Shown in pieces: positions 8,706 to 18,342 of a DNA stretch of 64,000 nucleotides. Numbering within the stretch: position 1 is the stretch's first letter; each line of letters begins with the position of its first letter. Both the position numbers and the translations under genes were made by a program. Under the pieces are notes generated by a model, which had not been told where the DNA came from, did not search any database, and saw only the letters and a list, made by a program, of their open reading frames with translations. This stretch comes from Roseiarcus sp963824475 (GTDB taxonomy: Bacteria > Pseudomonadota > Alphaproteobacteria > Rhizobiales > Beijerinckiaceae): NCBI GenBank assembly GCA_963824475.1, contig CAWGPR010000006.1:558001-622000 (forward strand). The letters run 5' to 3'.

Positions 8706-9884
8706 TTAAATCAAGCCCCGCCGGGCGAGATTGCGCATCAGCGCGCCAGCGCCGAACGTCCAACGCTCGCACTCTTCGCACGGCCGCATGCGATTGACGA
8801 GACGCCCGAGCTTCTCTGAGCCGATCGTGACGATATCGCCCGACTTGTGCGTGAAACCCATGCCCGGAGCGCCGCGATCGGCGACGGGCGCGAACATCGT
8901 GCCGAGCAGGAGCACGAAGCCGTCAGGATAGGCGTGGGCGGCGCCGATCGTCTGCGCGGCGATATCGGTCGGATCGCGGCTGATCTTGGCCATGGACGAG
9001 CCGCCTTCAAGGCGGAAGCTGTCCTCGCCCTCGACCACAAGCGAGATCGTAGCCCGCCGCACGTCGTCGAGCGTGAACGTCGCGTCGAAGAAGCGCATGA
9101 AGGGTCCGATCGCGCAACTCGCGTTCTGATCCTTGGCCTTGCCGAGCAGCAGCGCCGAACGCCCCTCGAAATCGCGCAGATTGACGTCGTTGGCGAGCGT
9201 CGCGCCGGCGATTGCGCCCGTTGACGCGACCGCGATCGCCACCTCGGGTTCTGGGTTGTTCCAGAGGGAGGCGCTGTGGAACCCGGCGTCGTCGCCGGTT
9301 CCGACCGCCGACATTGGCTGGCTCTTGGTGAACACCTCCGCGTCCGGGCCAATGCCGACCTCCAGATATTGCGACCAGGCGCCGGCCTCGACCAGCGCCG
9401 CCTTGAGCCGCATCGCCGCGGGCGAGCCCGGCTTGAGAGCGCTCAGATCATCGCCCAGCACGCGCACGATTTCCTCGCGCGCCTTCGCCGCGCCTTCGCG
9501 GCTGCCGCGCGCGCGTTCTTCGATCACCCGTTCGAGCAGCGATTGCGCGAATGTGACGCCGGCGGCCTTGATCGCCTGCAAGTCGATCGGCGCGAGCAGA
9601 TGCGGCCCGCCAGAGGCGCGGCTGTCGCGCGGGGTGTGGGCAAGAATGTCGCCGAGCGCGCCGATGCGCGGGCCTTCCGCCGCGCGCAGGGCCTCGGCCG
9701 GCGAGGGCGCCTCGCAAAGATCGCGCATGGTCGGGAACGCTGTGCTGATGTCGAAGACGCCGTCCTCCCGCACTGCGACGACCGAGGGGCCGTTGACGTC
9801 GGGGCGCCAAACGCGCCCCGCGAGTGCGCCCGCGAAGCGGTCTTCGGGAAGCGTCATCGCCTCGCGCAAGTCGAGCGTCGCCAT
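8706..9884 (-). CDS. FAH-family protein, 2-keto-3-deoxy-pentonate dehydratase-like
   Basis: The 392-residue protein has the length and fold of the fumarylacetoacetate-hydrolase family members that dehydrate 2-keto-3-deoxy-xylonate or -arabonate to 2-oxoglutarate semialdehyde. The metal-binding C-terminal core is visible (NPEPEVAIAVAS, LANDVNLRDFEGR, MAKISRDPTDIAAQTIG, MGFTHKSGDIVTIGS). It is first in the minus-strand trio with the semialdehyde dehydrogenase and kinase. It is divergent from the GntR regulator, with 120 bases between them. Other FAH activities, such as acylpyruvate hydrolysis, cannot be excluded, but length and neighbours favour the dehydratase. Confidence 0.8.
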   Translation of the reverse strand: MATLDLREAMTLPEDRFAGALAGRVWRPDVNGPSVVAVREDGVFDISTAFPTMRDLCEAPSPAEALRAAEGPRIGALGDILAHTPRDSRASGGPHLLAPIDLQAIKAAGVTFAQSLLERVIEERARGSREGAAKAREEIVRVLGDDLSALKPGSPAAMRLKAALVEAGAWSQYLEVGIGPDAEVFTKSQPMSAVGTGDDAGFHSASLWNNPEPEVAIAVASTGAIAGATLANDVNLRDFEGRSALLLGKAKDQNASCAIGPFMRFFDATFTLDDVRRATISLVVEGEDSFRLEGGSSMAKISRDPTDIAAQTIGAAHAYPDGFVLLLGTMFAPVADRGAPGMGFTHKSGDIVTIGSEKLGRLVNRMRPCEECERWTFGAGALMRNLARRGLI

Positions 9885-9915
9885 TGGCCCTCCCCGTGGC
9901 GCGGCGTTTGGAGGA

Positions 9916-9956
9916 TTGACGGGGCCGCGCGCGCTCTCTAGCGTCTAACATGTTAG
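9916..9956 (+). promoter_or_regulatory. candidate promoter with GntR operator palindrome
   Basis: Between the divergent FAH gene and the GntR gene lies the perfect 12-bp palindrome CTAACATGTTAG at 9945-9956. It overlaps the expected transcription start of a weak promoter, TTGACG (9916-9921), 17 bases, TAGCGT (9939-9944). Position and symmetry fit an autoregulatory site for the adjacent FCD-type GntR protein. That assignment is inference. Confidence 0.45.
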
Positions 9957-10004
9957 CGGGAACAGGCGAAGCGTTTCGCTTGGCCTCAAGCGGCGGGGAG
10001 GGAT

Positions 10005-10673
10005 TTGGCGAAGGGCGCCCATTCGAAGGCGGACGCCGTGTACGGCGAACTGAAGGAAGCGATTCTCTCCGGCGCGCTCGAACCCGGCAGCCTGATCGAC
10101 AAGGCGGGATTGTGCGAAAAACTTCGGGTCTCGCGCTTTCCTGTTTCCGCCGCCGTCAGCCGCCTCGCCTATGATCGTCTCGTCGACGTCGAGCCGCAGC
10201 ACGGCTCGTTCGTCACGCGGATCTCGCTCAACGACGTGCGGGAGCGATTGTTCATCCGCAGCGCGCTCGAGGGAGAGATCGCGGCCGAGGCGGCGCGCCG
10301 GATGACGCGCGCCGACAAGGGCGCGCTTGCCGCCAACCTCGAGAAGGAAGCCGCGGCGGTCGCGGCCGAGGATCCGACGACGTTCTACGCGCTCGACGTG
10401 GCGTTCCACCGGATATTGACCGCTCGCTTAGGGATGGCGCGCGCCGACGACGTCCTCGAGTCGCTGCGCGTCCATCTGGAAAGAACCCGCAGGTTGACTA
10501 TGTCTAGCTCGGGACAGCTTCGTGCGTCGCTGAATGAGCACTCCGCGATCGCCGCGGCGATCGTGTCTAACGACCCCACCGCGGCGCGCGAAGCGATGAA
10601 ACATCACCTCAGCACCACTGGCGCGCGGCTTGAGACCCTTGCAAAGCAGCAGCCGGACCTTTTTTCACCGTAA
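10005..10673 (+). CDS. GntR-family transcriptional regulator (FCD type)
   Basis: The 222-residue protein has an N-terminal winged helix (YGELKEAILSGALEPGSLI, then LRVSRFPVSAAVSRL and the wing YDRLVDVEPQHGSFVTRI). An all-helical FCD ligand domain follows, with the metal-type residues D and H in FYALDVAFHR and later His residues. The start is TTG at 10005, directly after a strong GGGGAGGGA. It is divergent from the FAH/aldehyde dehydrogenase/kinase genes and 9 bases upstream of the UxaA-type dehydratase, so it most likely controls both arms. The effector is probably a sugar acid. Confidence 0.9.
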   Translation: MAKGAHSKADAVYGELKEAILSGALEPGSLIDKAGLCEKLRVSRFPVSAAVSRLAYDRLVDVEPQHGSFVTRISLNDVRERLFIRSALEGEIAAEAARRMTRADKGALAANLEKEAAAVAAEDPTTFYALDVAFHRILTARLGMARADDVLESLRVHLERTRRLTMSSSGQLRASLNEHSAIAAAIVSNDPTAAREAMKHHLSTTGARLETLAKQQPDLFSP

Positions 10674-10682
10674 ACCAAGCAG

Positions 10683-12212
10683 ATGACCCTCATGACGACG
10701 CCCCGCGCCCTTCGCCTCGATCCTTCCGACAACGTGATCATCGCCATTGACGAGATTCCCGCCGGCGCTGAGCCGGCAGGTGGCGTCAGCGCGCGCGAAC
10801 GCGTGCCCAAGGGACACAAGATGGCGGCGGTCCCGGTCGGAGAGGGCGCCCCGATCCGCAAGTTTGGGCAGATCATTGGTTTTGCCTCCCGGCCGATCGC
10901 CGCAGGCGAGTGGGTGCACGAGCACAATTGCGCGGTGAAAGAATTCGCGCGCGACTATCAGTTTGGCGAGGACACGCGGCGCGAGAACATCCTCCCCATC
11001 GAAGAGCAACCAACCTTTCAGGGCTTTAAGCGCGCAAACGGCAAGGTCGGGACACGCAACTATCTCGCGGTCTTAACCTCGGTGAATTGCTCGGCGACCG
11101 TCGCCCGACTGATCGCGAAGGAGGTTGAGCGCTCGGAAATTCTCGCCGACTACCCGCATGTCGACGGCGTGATCGCGCTCGTGCATGGCACGGGTTGCGG
11201 CATCGCCGCCAAGGGCGAGGGATTCGATGCCCTCATGCGAACGCAATGGGGCTACGCCGGAAACCCGAACATCGGCGCGACCCTGATGGTCGGGCTAGGC
11301 TGTGAGGTGTTCCAGATCGGCCGGATGAAGGAGGAATACGGGATCGTCGAAAGCGACACGTTCCACAGCATGACGATCCAGGCGACCGGGGGCACCCGCA
11401 AGACGGTCGCGGCAGGCGTCGAGCGCATCCGCGCCATGCTGCCCGCGCTCAACCGCGTGGAGCGAGCTGCGACGCCCGCGAGCGAGCTCACGCTCGCGCT
11501 CCAGTGCGGCGGCTCGGACGGTTACTCGGGCATCACGGCCAATCCCGCGCTTGGCGCCGCGGCCGACATCCTGGTGCGCAACGGCGGCACGGCGATTCTT
11601 TCCGAGACGCCGGAGATCTATGGGGCCGAGCACTTGCTGACCCGGCGCGCCGCGACGCCGGAAATCGGCCGCAAGCTCGTCGAGCGCATCCGTTGGTGGG
11701 AGGATTATTGCGCCCGCAACGGCGGTGAGATGAACAACAATCCCTCGCCCGGAAACAAGGCCGGGGGCTTGACGACCATTCTCGAGAAATCGCTAGGCGC
11801 AGCCGCGAAGGGCGGCACGACCGCGCTCAACGAAGTCTACAAATACGCCGAACCGGTGACCGCCAAGGGCTTCGTGTTCATGGACACGCCGGGCTACGAT
11901 CCCGTGTCGGCGACCGGGCAGGTCGCCGGCGGCGCCAACGTTCTCGCCTTCACCACCGGACGCGGCTCGGCTTACGGCTGCAAGCCGACGCCGTCGGTCA
12001 AACTCGCCACCAACAATGACACCTACCGCAGGATGATCGAGGACATGGACATCAATTGCGGCGATGTTGTCGACGGCGTCTCGATCGCCGACAAGGGCAA
12101 GGAGATTTTCGACAAGATTCTCGCGGTCGCTTCCGGCGAACGCACCAAGTCCGAACTCCTAGGCTATGGCGACGCGGAATTCACCCCCTGGCAGATCGGA
12201 GCGACCATGTGA
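10683..12212 (+). CDS. UxaA-family altronate/galactarate-type dehydratase
   Basis: This 509-residue protein has both parts of UxaA-type dehydratases: an N-terminal SAF-like domain (VPKGHKMAAVPVGEGAPIRKFGQIIGFA) and a large C-terminal domain with VNCSATVA, HGTGCG, LQCGGSDGYSGITANPALG and NNPSPGNKAGGLTTILEKSLG. The conserved Cys and His residues bind the Fe(II) used to dehydrate aldonates or aldarates to 2-keto-3-deoxy acids. It follows the GntR gene closely. Altronate (UxaA) and galactarate (GarD) dehydratases cannot be told apart here by eye, so no symbol is given. Confidence 0.88.
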   Translation: MTLMTTPRALRLDPSDNVIIAIDEIPAGAEPAGGVSARERVPKGHKMAAVPVGEGAPIRKFGQIIGFASRPIAAGEWVHEHNCAVKEFARDYQFGEDTRRENILPIEEQPTFQGFKRANGKVGTRNYLAVLTSVNCSATVARLIAKEVERSEILADYPHVDGVIALVHGTGCGIAAKGEGFDALMRTQWGYAGNPNIGATLMVGLGCEVFQIGRMKEEYGIVESDTFHSMTIQATGGTRKTVAAGVERIRAMLPALNRVERAATPASELTLALQCGGSDGYSGITANPALGAAADILVRNGGTAILSETPEIYGAEHLLTRRAATPEIGRKLVERIRWWEDYCARNGGEMNNNPSPGNKAGGLTTILEKSLGAAAKGGTTALNEVYKYAEPVTAKGFVFMDTPGYDPVSATGQVAGGANVLAFTTGRGSAYGCKPTPSVKLATNNDTYRRMIEDMDINCGDVVDGVSIADKGKEIFDKILAVASGERTKSELLGYGDAEFTPWQIGATM

Positions 12213-12295
12213 CGGACGCCGCCGATCTTCTCGAAGACGGATGGCGTCATGCTGGGGACGCTTCGACACGGGATGCGCGAGCAACTCGGGGCGAG

Positions 12296-12979
12296 ATGAA
12301 AACCGCGCTGCTGTTCGATCTCGACGGAACGCTGGTGGATAGCGACGCCGAGCATCTGATCGCTTTCCGGCGCGTATTTGCGCCGCACGGCATTGCGCTC
12401 GATCGTTCCGAATACGCGGCGAACATCATGGGCGCACCCAATGAAATGATCGCGCGCCGCTACCTTTCCCATTTGCCGCTGCATCAGCAAGCGGCGACCC
12501 TGGACGCTAAAGAAGCGGCCTACCGCGACGCTTTGGGCGAGCTCGAGCCTATTCTGGGCGCGCTGGCGCTGCTCGACTACGCCGACGGGCGCGGACTCAA
12601 GCGCGCGGTGGTCACCAATGCGCCGCGCGCCAATGCTGAAAAGGTTCTCGCCGCGTTGGGGATCGGGCAGCGCTTGCCGATCCTGGTGATCGGGGGCGAG
12701 CTTCAGCGCTCGAAGCCCGATCCGTTGCCTTATCTGACGGCGCTTGAGCGCACCGGCGCGCTGGCGGCCCATTCGCTCGCTTTCGAAGATTCTTTGTCGG
12801 GCGTTCGGGCCGCCGCGGCCGCGGGGCTCGCCGTGGTGGGCATGACGACCACGCTCGATTCGCGAACGCTGGTCGAAGCGGGCGCGACATTCGCCGCCGG
12901 CAATTTCACCGATCCGCAAATCTTCGAGCTGATTGAAACGCGCCTGAGTTCCGGCGCTGAAGAAGGGGCAAAAGCGTGA
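12296..12979 (+). CDS. HAD-superfamily phosphatase (beta-phosphoglucomutase-like)
   Basis: The 227-residue protein has HAD motif I FDLDGTLVDSD at the N-terminus (Asp8 nucleophile, Asp10 acid/base), motif II VVTNAP, the Lys of motif III in LQRSKPDP and motif IV FEDSLSGVRAA. A helical cap lies between motifs I and II. It probably dephosphorylates a sugar phosphate. The ATG at 12296 is chosen because it puts motif I at the usual place; an in-frame GTG at 12209 overlapping the uxaA-like stop would add 29 residues. Its stop overlaps the next gene by four bases (GTGA). Confidence 0.87.
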   Translation: MKTALLFDLDGTLVDSDAEHLIAFRRVFAPHGIALDRSEYAANIMGAPNEMIARRYLSHLPLHQQAATLDAKEAAYRDALGELEPILGALALLDYADGRGLKRAVVTNAPRANAEKVLAALGIGQRLPILVIGGELQRSKPDPLPYLTALERTGALAAHSLAFEDSLSGVRAAAAAGLAVVGMTTTLDSRTLVEAGATFAAGNFTDPQIFELIETRLSSGAEEGAKA

Positions 12980-13962
12980 GACTGGCGCAATTCATCGACG
13001 AGAACGGCAAGCGGGCGCTGGCAGTCACCGCGCGGGGCGAGAGCCGGCTGGTCAAGGGCGCGCGCACGACGCTGGATCTCGCGCGCCAGGCGATCGCCGA
13101 GGGCGTCTCATTTCGCAAGCTCATCGCCGATCGGGGGGTTGGCAAGCCGGTCGATCTTGCTCGGGCGTTGAAAGAGCGGCGCGTTCTCACGCCGATCGAT
13201 CACAAGGATCCGGCGCACGTGATCGTGACCGGAACGGGGCTCACGCATCTGGGTTCGGCCGAGGGACGGGACAAGATGCACAAGGATCTCGCCGATCCGG
13301 CCAAGCTTACCAACTCGATGCGCATGTTCAAGCTGGGCCTCGAGGGCGGCAGGCCGGCCAAGGGCGAAACCGGCGCGCAGCCCGAATGGTTCTATAAGGG
13401 CGATGGTTCAACCCTCGCCGCACCGGAGGGCGACTTGCCCAGTCCAGCGTTCGCGCTCGACGGCGGGGAAGAGCCGGAAATCGTCGGGATCTACCTGATC
13501 GATGATTCCGGCGCTCCGGTCCGGATCGGGTTCGCGGTCGGCAACGAGTTCTCCGACCACGTCACCGAACGGCAGAACTATCTCTGGCTCGCCCATTCAA
13601 AGCTCCGGCCGGCGAGCGTCGGTCCCGAATTGCTGGTCGGCGATCTGCCGGCCGACATTCACGGCGTGTCGCGCATTCGGCGGGGCAGGGAGGTCATCTG
13701 GGAAAAGGCGTTTCTGTCCGGCGAGCAAAATATGGCCCATTCGATCGCCAATCTTGAGGCGCATCATTTCAAATATGGCTTGTTCCGGCGCCCGGGCGAC
13801 GTCCATGTCCATTTCTTCGGGACCGCGACGCTATCGTTCAGCGACGGGGTAAGGACTGAGAAGGGCGACGTATTCGAGATCGAGTCCGAGACCTTCGGCC
13901 TGCCGCTTCGCAATCGGCTCGCGACGGAAAAGCCGGCGAAAGCGCGGGTGCGGGCGCTTTGA
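12976..13962 (+). CDS. AraD1/GguC family FAH-fold protein
   Basis: The 328-residue protein matches the AraD1/GguC family: conserved EWFYKGDG, EEPEIVGIYLI, GNEFSDHV, SKLRPASVGPELL and a C-terminal GDVFEIESETFG. These proteins have a fumarylacetoacetate-hydrolase-like core and occur beside sugar transport and sugar-acid genes; an L-2-keto-3-deoxyarabonate dehydratase role has been proposed for relatives. The GTG start overlaps the HAD stop (GTGA), so it is translationally coupled as the last gene of the plus-strand arm. It is the second FAH-fold enzyme in the locus. Confidence 0.85.
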   Translation: MRLAQFIDENGKRALAVTARGESRLVKGARTTLDLARQAIAEGVSFRKLIADRGVGKPVDLARALKERRVLTPIDHKDPAHVIVTGTGLTHLGSAEGRDKMHKDLADPAKLTNSMRMFKLGLEGGRPAKGETGAQPEWFYKGDGSTLAAPEGDLPSPAFALDGGEEPEIVGIYLIDDSGAPVRIGFAVGNEFSDHVTERQNYLWLAHSKLRPASVGPELLVGDLPADIHGVSRIRRGREVIWEKAFLSGEQNMAHSIANLEAHHFKYGLFRRPGDVHVHFFGTATLSFSDGVRTEKGDVFEIESETFGLPLRNRLATEKPAKARVRAL

Positions 13963-14327
13963 AGTGGATTGCGTTGGGTCGAGCCGCAATCGTCGTTGCG
14001 AACCCCGGGCTTTAGGACCGGGGGGAAGTCGCTGCACTCCTCGCATGACGATTCCATCCGAGCGCATCATGCTTTAGGACCGGATCGCCCAGGCCCGGCC
14101 ATGACGCCCCGAACTCGCCAAATCACAAAATACGGGCTCCGGCGGTTATTCCGGTAGCGGGAGCGCGATGGCAAATCCGCCTCTCGGCAGGCCGCCAGGC
14201 CGCCTCGACCAAGGAAGAATGTGAGCTATCTTGGCGTATCGAACCGGCGCACGCCGCCGATCTCGGCAGCGAAGGTTTGCCGCGAGGAGGAGCGAATGTC
14301 CTGGAGCGAATATCACAAGGGCGCATC
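13963..14327. other. intergenic region without a credible gene
   Basis: About 365 bases between the AraD1 gene and repeat copy A. It has degenerate pieces of the Rhizobiales ATGGCCGGG palindrome (for example GGCCCGGCCATGACG near 14090) and two copies of TTTAGGACCGG, but no frame with coding character. Confidence 0.5.
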
Positions 14328-14330
14328 TTC

Positions 14331-14359
14331 TTGACAAAATCAGAAATATGGACTATACG
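14331..14359 (+). promoter_or_regulatory. sigma70-type promoter of repeat copy A
   Basis: A perfect -35 TTGACA (14331-14336), a 17-base spacer and a -10 TATACG (14354-14359). The same arrangement, also with a 17-base spacer, is kept in copy B, although the spacer and -10 sequences differ. Confidence 0.65.
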
Positions 14360-14365
14360 TATTCA

Positions 14366-14590
14366 GATTGGCGGAATCTCCGTCCCGCTCGGACCAGCCG
14401 CGCGGGGAAACGAGAGGCCGCGGCTGTTTGAAACGTTGCACCCACAACCCGTCGCGCGAGCGGAAAGCGCGGAGGAGATTTCCTTATTTTTTCGCCCGTA
14501 ACCCATTGAAAAGTCCCGATTCGGAAAAATAAGCACTAGTAAACGCTAGCAAATTACTAGCGGTTAGGCGCATTTAGGCGCCTTTTATTT
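14366..14590 (+). ncRNA. candidate structured RNA, copy A
   Basis: The expected transcript runs about 225 nt from the promoter to the terminator. It opens with a hairpin AGATT-GGCGG-AATCT. It contains a longer stem, CTTATTTTTTCG paired with CGGAAAAATAAG, whose pairing is kept in copy B. It ends in a hairpin plus T-rich tract. No conserved frame exists between the copies. It is transcribed toward the 3' end of rne (convergent). No known RNA family is recognised, and the RNA is inferred from promoter, structure and terminator only. Confidence 0.5.
14566..14590 (+). terminator. intrinsic terminator-like hairpin of repeat copy A
   Basis: A 6-bp stem AGGCGC / GCGCCT around the loop ATTTAG is followed by TTTATTT on the plus strand. 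On the minus strand no T-run follows, so it does not suit rne. Confidence 0.55.
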
Positions 14591-14659
14591 GCATTTGCTT
14601 GCATGGAACTCTGAGTTCGGGCGGGACGCCGAGGCGCATTCCCTGCGCCTCGGACGAGT

Positions 14660-17555
14660 CTATTTGCCGATGACGGTCGCCCGGGCCCGCTGCCACCAGC
14701 CGCTACGGCGGGGTCGCGGCGGTTCGGGCGCCGTCGGAGCCGACTCTGGCGCCGCATCGGCGGCGAGCGCCTCGGCTTCGCCGGGCTCGACGGTCGGCTC
14801 CGCGCTGGCGGCGCTCGGCGCTCGGTCTTCGGCCTCAGGCTCATGCGCGTCCGGGACCGGCGCCGGCTCGGACATCGTCTCTTCATCAGAGACCGCGTCA
14901 TAAGCGACGGCGTTGCCGGGCGGCGAAGCAGGGGAGTAGTCCGCTTCGGATGCGGCGAAGTCTTCCTCGAGCGCGAGCGAAGGAGGCGAATCGAAGCCTG
15001 GCGCGCCTGTCTCGGGCACGCCTTCTGCGTCAGTTCGCCGGAACCGGCTTCGCTCGCCGCGCGAACCTCTCGGTCTTCGGCGCCGCTCCTCTTCGCCGCG
15101 CGGACCTCTGCGGTTGAAGGCGTCGCCCTCGCCGCTCGACGTAACAAGGTCGCCGCCGATTTCGGCGACGACCGCCAACCCGTCGTCCGTCGGCTGCGGG
15201 GCGTCCTGCGGGGGATTATCTCCGAACGAGCGCTCCGCGCCGCGGCGGCGACGCCGGCGGCGACGGCGGCGGCCGGCCTCGCTTTCTTCCTGCGAACTGC
15301 CGCGATCGCTCGCGCGCGCGGCCTCTTCGTTCTCCTCGCCTGACGTTTCGAGAGCTTCTTCCTCCTCGGCCTCGACCTGCGCCTCCTCGATGATCGGCGT
15401 GATGTCTTCCGCCGGGGACTTCACTGGCTCGGCTTCGATCTTGACGCCGGTCGCGAGCTCGCCGCGCTCGATGGCGTGGTAGTTGGCGCCGGTCAGCGTG
15501 TCGTCCGCCTCGACGATGATCGCGACGCCGAACCGGCGCTCGAGGTCGCGCAGATTGGCGCGCTTCTGGTTGAGGATATAGAGCGCCACGGGGGTGCGCG
15601 TTCGCACGGTAAGATCGTGGGTCGAGCTCTTGATCAGGGCGTCCTCGAGCACCCGCAGCACATGCAGCGCAATCGAAGCGGTCGATCGCACGACGCCGGC
15701 GCCCTGGCAGTGAGGGCAGAGCACGGTCGAGCCTTCGAGGACGCCGGTGCGGATGCGCTGACGCGACATTTCAAGCAGGCCGAAGTGCGAAATGCGGCCG
15801 ACCTGGATGCGCGCACGGTCGTTTTTCAGCGCGTCCTTGATCCGCCTCTCGACCGCGCGGTTGTTGCGCGATTCCTCCATGTCGATGAAGTCGACCACGA
15901 TCAGGCCGGCGAGGTCGCGCAAACGCAGCTGACGCGCGATCTCATCGGCCGCCTCGAGATTGGTGCGCAACGCGGTGTCTTCGATATTGTGCTCGCGCGT
16001 GGACCGACCCGAGTTGACGTCGATTGCGACCAGCGCCTCGGTCTGGTTGATAACGATGTAACCGCCCGACTTCAGCGTCACCTGGTTGGAGAACATCGCG
16101 TCGAGCTGGGATTCAACGCCAGCCTTGGCGAAAACCGGCGCGGTGTCGCGATAGAGTTGCACGCTGTTGACGTGGCTCGGCATCAGGAGGCGCATGAACT
16201 GTCTGGCCTCCCGATAGGCGGCCTCGCCCGCGACAATGATCTCCTCGACCTCTTTGCTGTAGAGATCGCGGATCGCCCGTTTGATGAGCGAACCTTCTTC
16301 GTAGACGAGCGTCGGCGCGCTGGATGCGAGTGTGGTCTCCCGCACGGTTTCCCACATCCTGAGCAGATACTCGAAATCGCGCTTGACCTCGGCTTTTGTC
16401 CGCGAAGCGCCGGCGGTGCGGAGAATGACGCCCATGCCCTCGGGAACGTCGAGCTCTTCCGCGATCGCCTTCAATCGGCCGCGGTCCTGGGCGTTTGTGA
16501 TTTTGCGCGAGATGCCGCCGCCGCGCGCGGTGTTGGGCATCAAAACCGAGTAGCGCCCAGCCAGCGACAGGTAAGTCGTGAGCGCAGCCCCCTTGTTGCC
16601 CCGCTCTTCCTTGACGACCTGCACCAGCAGGACTTGCCGGCGCTTAATGACTTCCTGAATCTTATACTGGCGGCGCAAGCGCGGCTGACGGCGTGGAACC
16701 TCTTCTAGCGCGTCGCCGCCGATCTGCTCGACCGACTCGCCTTCATCCTCGCCCCGCGGCTTGCCGCTCGCCACGGGCTCTTCGGCGCCGCCCTCGAGCG
16801 TCGTTACTTCGTCAACGTCTTCCTCAAGGGGGCGCTCCTCGGGTTCGGCGTCGTCCCTTGGAGGGGCAGCGTCGATGGGTTCATCGGCCCTTGCGGCCGG
16901 AGCTTCGTCGGGCCCCGCGGAGGCCGCCAGATCCCAGTCGGAAGGTTTTGCGGCTTCCGGCGGCCCGGCGTCCAGGTCCTCGACCGGCTCGCCTCTCTCT
17001 GGCGCAACGGTGACAACCGGGTTCATCTCCTCCGAGACAGCCGCGGGCGACAACTCGGTGATCCGAGCCTCGGTATCGGGGTAACCCGCATCCGAGTCGG
17101 CGGAGGGCGTTGTCCCAACGTCTTCTCCCACGCCGATCTCATCTGCGGACGTGGGTTCGGAAACGGTCTCGCCGTCCTCGGCGCGCCTTTCAACCTCGGG
17201 GCGGCGCGGGTGACGGTGGCACCGGCTGCGTCTTTCGCCGCTGGCCTCTTCCTCCTCCTCCCGCTGAGATAAGGCGTCCTCCTCGAGAAGCGCCTGCCTA
17301 TCGGCGACCGGAATTTGATAATAGTCTGGATGAATCTCGGAGAAGGCCAGAAAGCCGTGCCGATTACCGCCATAGTCGATGAAAGCGGCCTGGAGCGACG
17401 GCTCTACGCGGGTGACCTTGGCAAGGTAGATATTCCCGCGCAACGGTCTCTTGCTTGCTGACTCGAAGTCAAATTCCTCGAACTCGATTGCCTCGCAGGA
17501 CCACCACCCGGGTTTCCTCCGGGTGGGACGCATCGATGATCATTTTGTTGGCCAT
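14660..17555 (-). CDS. rne: ribonuclease E, with a one-base insertion near the start
   Basis: Essential endoribonuclease of mRNA decay and rRNA/tRNA processing. The true start is ATG at 17555 (MANKMIIDASHPEETRVVV); one extra base at about 17481-17482 shifts the frame after LRGNRV, and removing it restores EEFDFESASKR and a GAGTC site (minus strand). The repaired protein has about 964 residues. The S1 domain (GNIYLAKVTRVEPSLQAAF) is split by an acidic insertion of about 190 residues, normal for alphaproteobacteria. Catalytic Asp motifs IDVNSGR and VVDFIDMEE follow near residues 510-555, and the Zn-link CPHC near 613. The C-terminal scaffold is acidic, with a poly-Arg patch near residue 768. 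Confidence 0.95.
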
Positions 17556-18342
17556 GACAAACTCTCTCGCCGCGCGCGACAATTCGCGGCGGGGCCCGAT
17601 AGGGCCGGCCAACCGCGCCGCGCGGGGCGTCTATGCTGGAGCTGGAAAAATATGAAGATTGGGCGGCAAGCGGCGCCGCATCAGGATGCAGTTCAGACGC
17701 GATCGTGGCGCAATGGCGCCTCCGTGCCGCCCGAATGGCGGCTGGAGAATTGTGGATTTGCCATCGGGACATCGTCAACCTGAAAACATGGCGTTGCTTG
17801 TCGCGCCGCCATCCAAGCAGCGCCGCATGGCGCCGATGTCACAATTCGAGCCGCGTAGCCGGACGTGTCCGGCAGGTTGATTCTACCTTCCGCTTGCGGT
17901 CTCCCCGTACGGACGCTCGCCGGGACATCGAAAGTGTGGCAAGCGATCCGACGGGTCGACAACCCGCCCCAGCCTGTTCGCGCAACCCACAGGCCATCGC
18001 AGGATGGTCCCGGCAAAATGCCTTCGCTCAACCAAAGAGCGAGTCGGCCGCCCGAACTCGGTCCGAATTCGTAACGCACCATAAATAGGCGCCTCCGGGC
18101 GCATTGGCAAGTTCTTTTCCCGTCTGTGATTTGTTGGCGCCGGAGCGCATCGCTTCGTCCGATGGAGGCTGAGATCGTTCCCTCTTCCGTTAACTCCTCG
18201 TAAAGAGTTTAGTTGGCTCATTTTTCTGCCTGCGGGCCCCGCTGCGCCAAGCAGGCGGCTGCCGGGCGCAGTCGGAACGAGCAATTGCGCCACAGCTGTA
18301 TTGGCCCTATAGGGCGACGGCGCGGCGCTGCGGGGAAGCGGA
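17556..18342. other. divergent rne - amidase intergenic region
   Basis: About 790 bases with no credible gene. On the minus strand it should hold the rne promoter and leader, which in many bacteria is long and autoregulatory. On the plus strand it should hold the amidase promoter. One compact hairpin, GCGCC-TCCG-GGCGC at 18089-18102, is visible. Frames of up to 166 codons here lack family resemblance and are taken as chance. Confidence 0.55.

Larger units (their letters stand above)
14328..14600 (+). repeat. dispersed repeat, copy A (inverted partner at 23597-23878)
   Basis: It starts at TTCTTGACAAAATCAGAAAT and ends at TATTTGCATTTGCTT. The second copy lies in opposite orientation 9 kb away. 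Conserved blocks include ATTGGCGGAATCT, GCTGTTTGAAACGTT, ACAACCCGTCGCGCGAG, GAAAAGTC, GAAAAATAAGC and the CTAG-rich stretch before the terminator-like end. No conserved reading frame links the copies because indels shift the frame. Confidence 0.8.

Noticed and set aside
17633..18088. Plus-strand frame of 151 codons in the rne upstream region
   Set aside because: It has no domain, no ribosome site and biased composition; the region is better read as leader and promoters.
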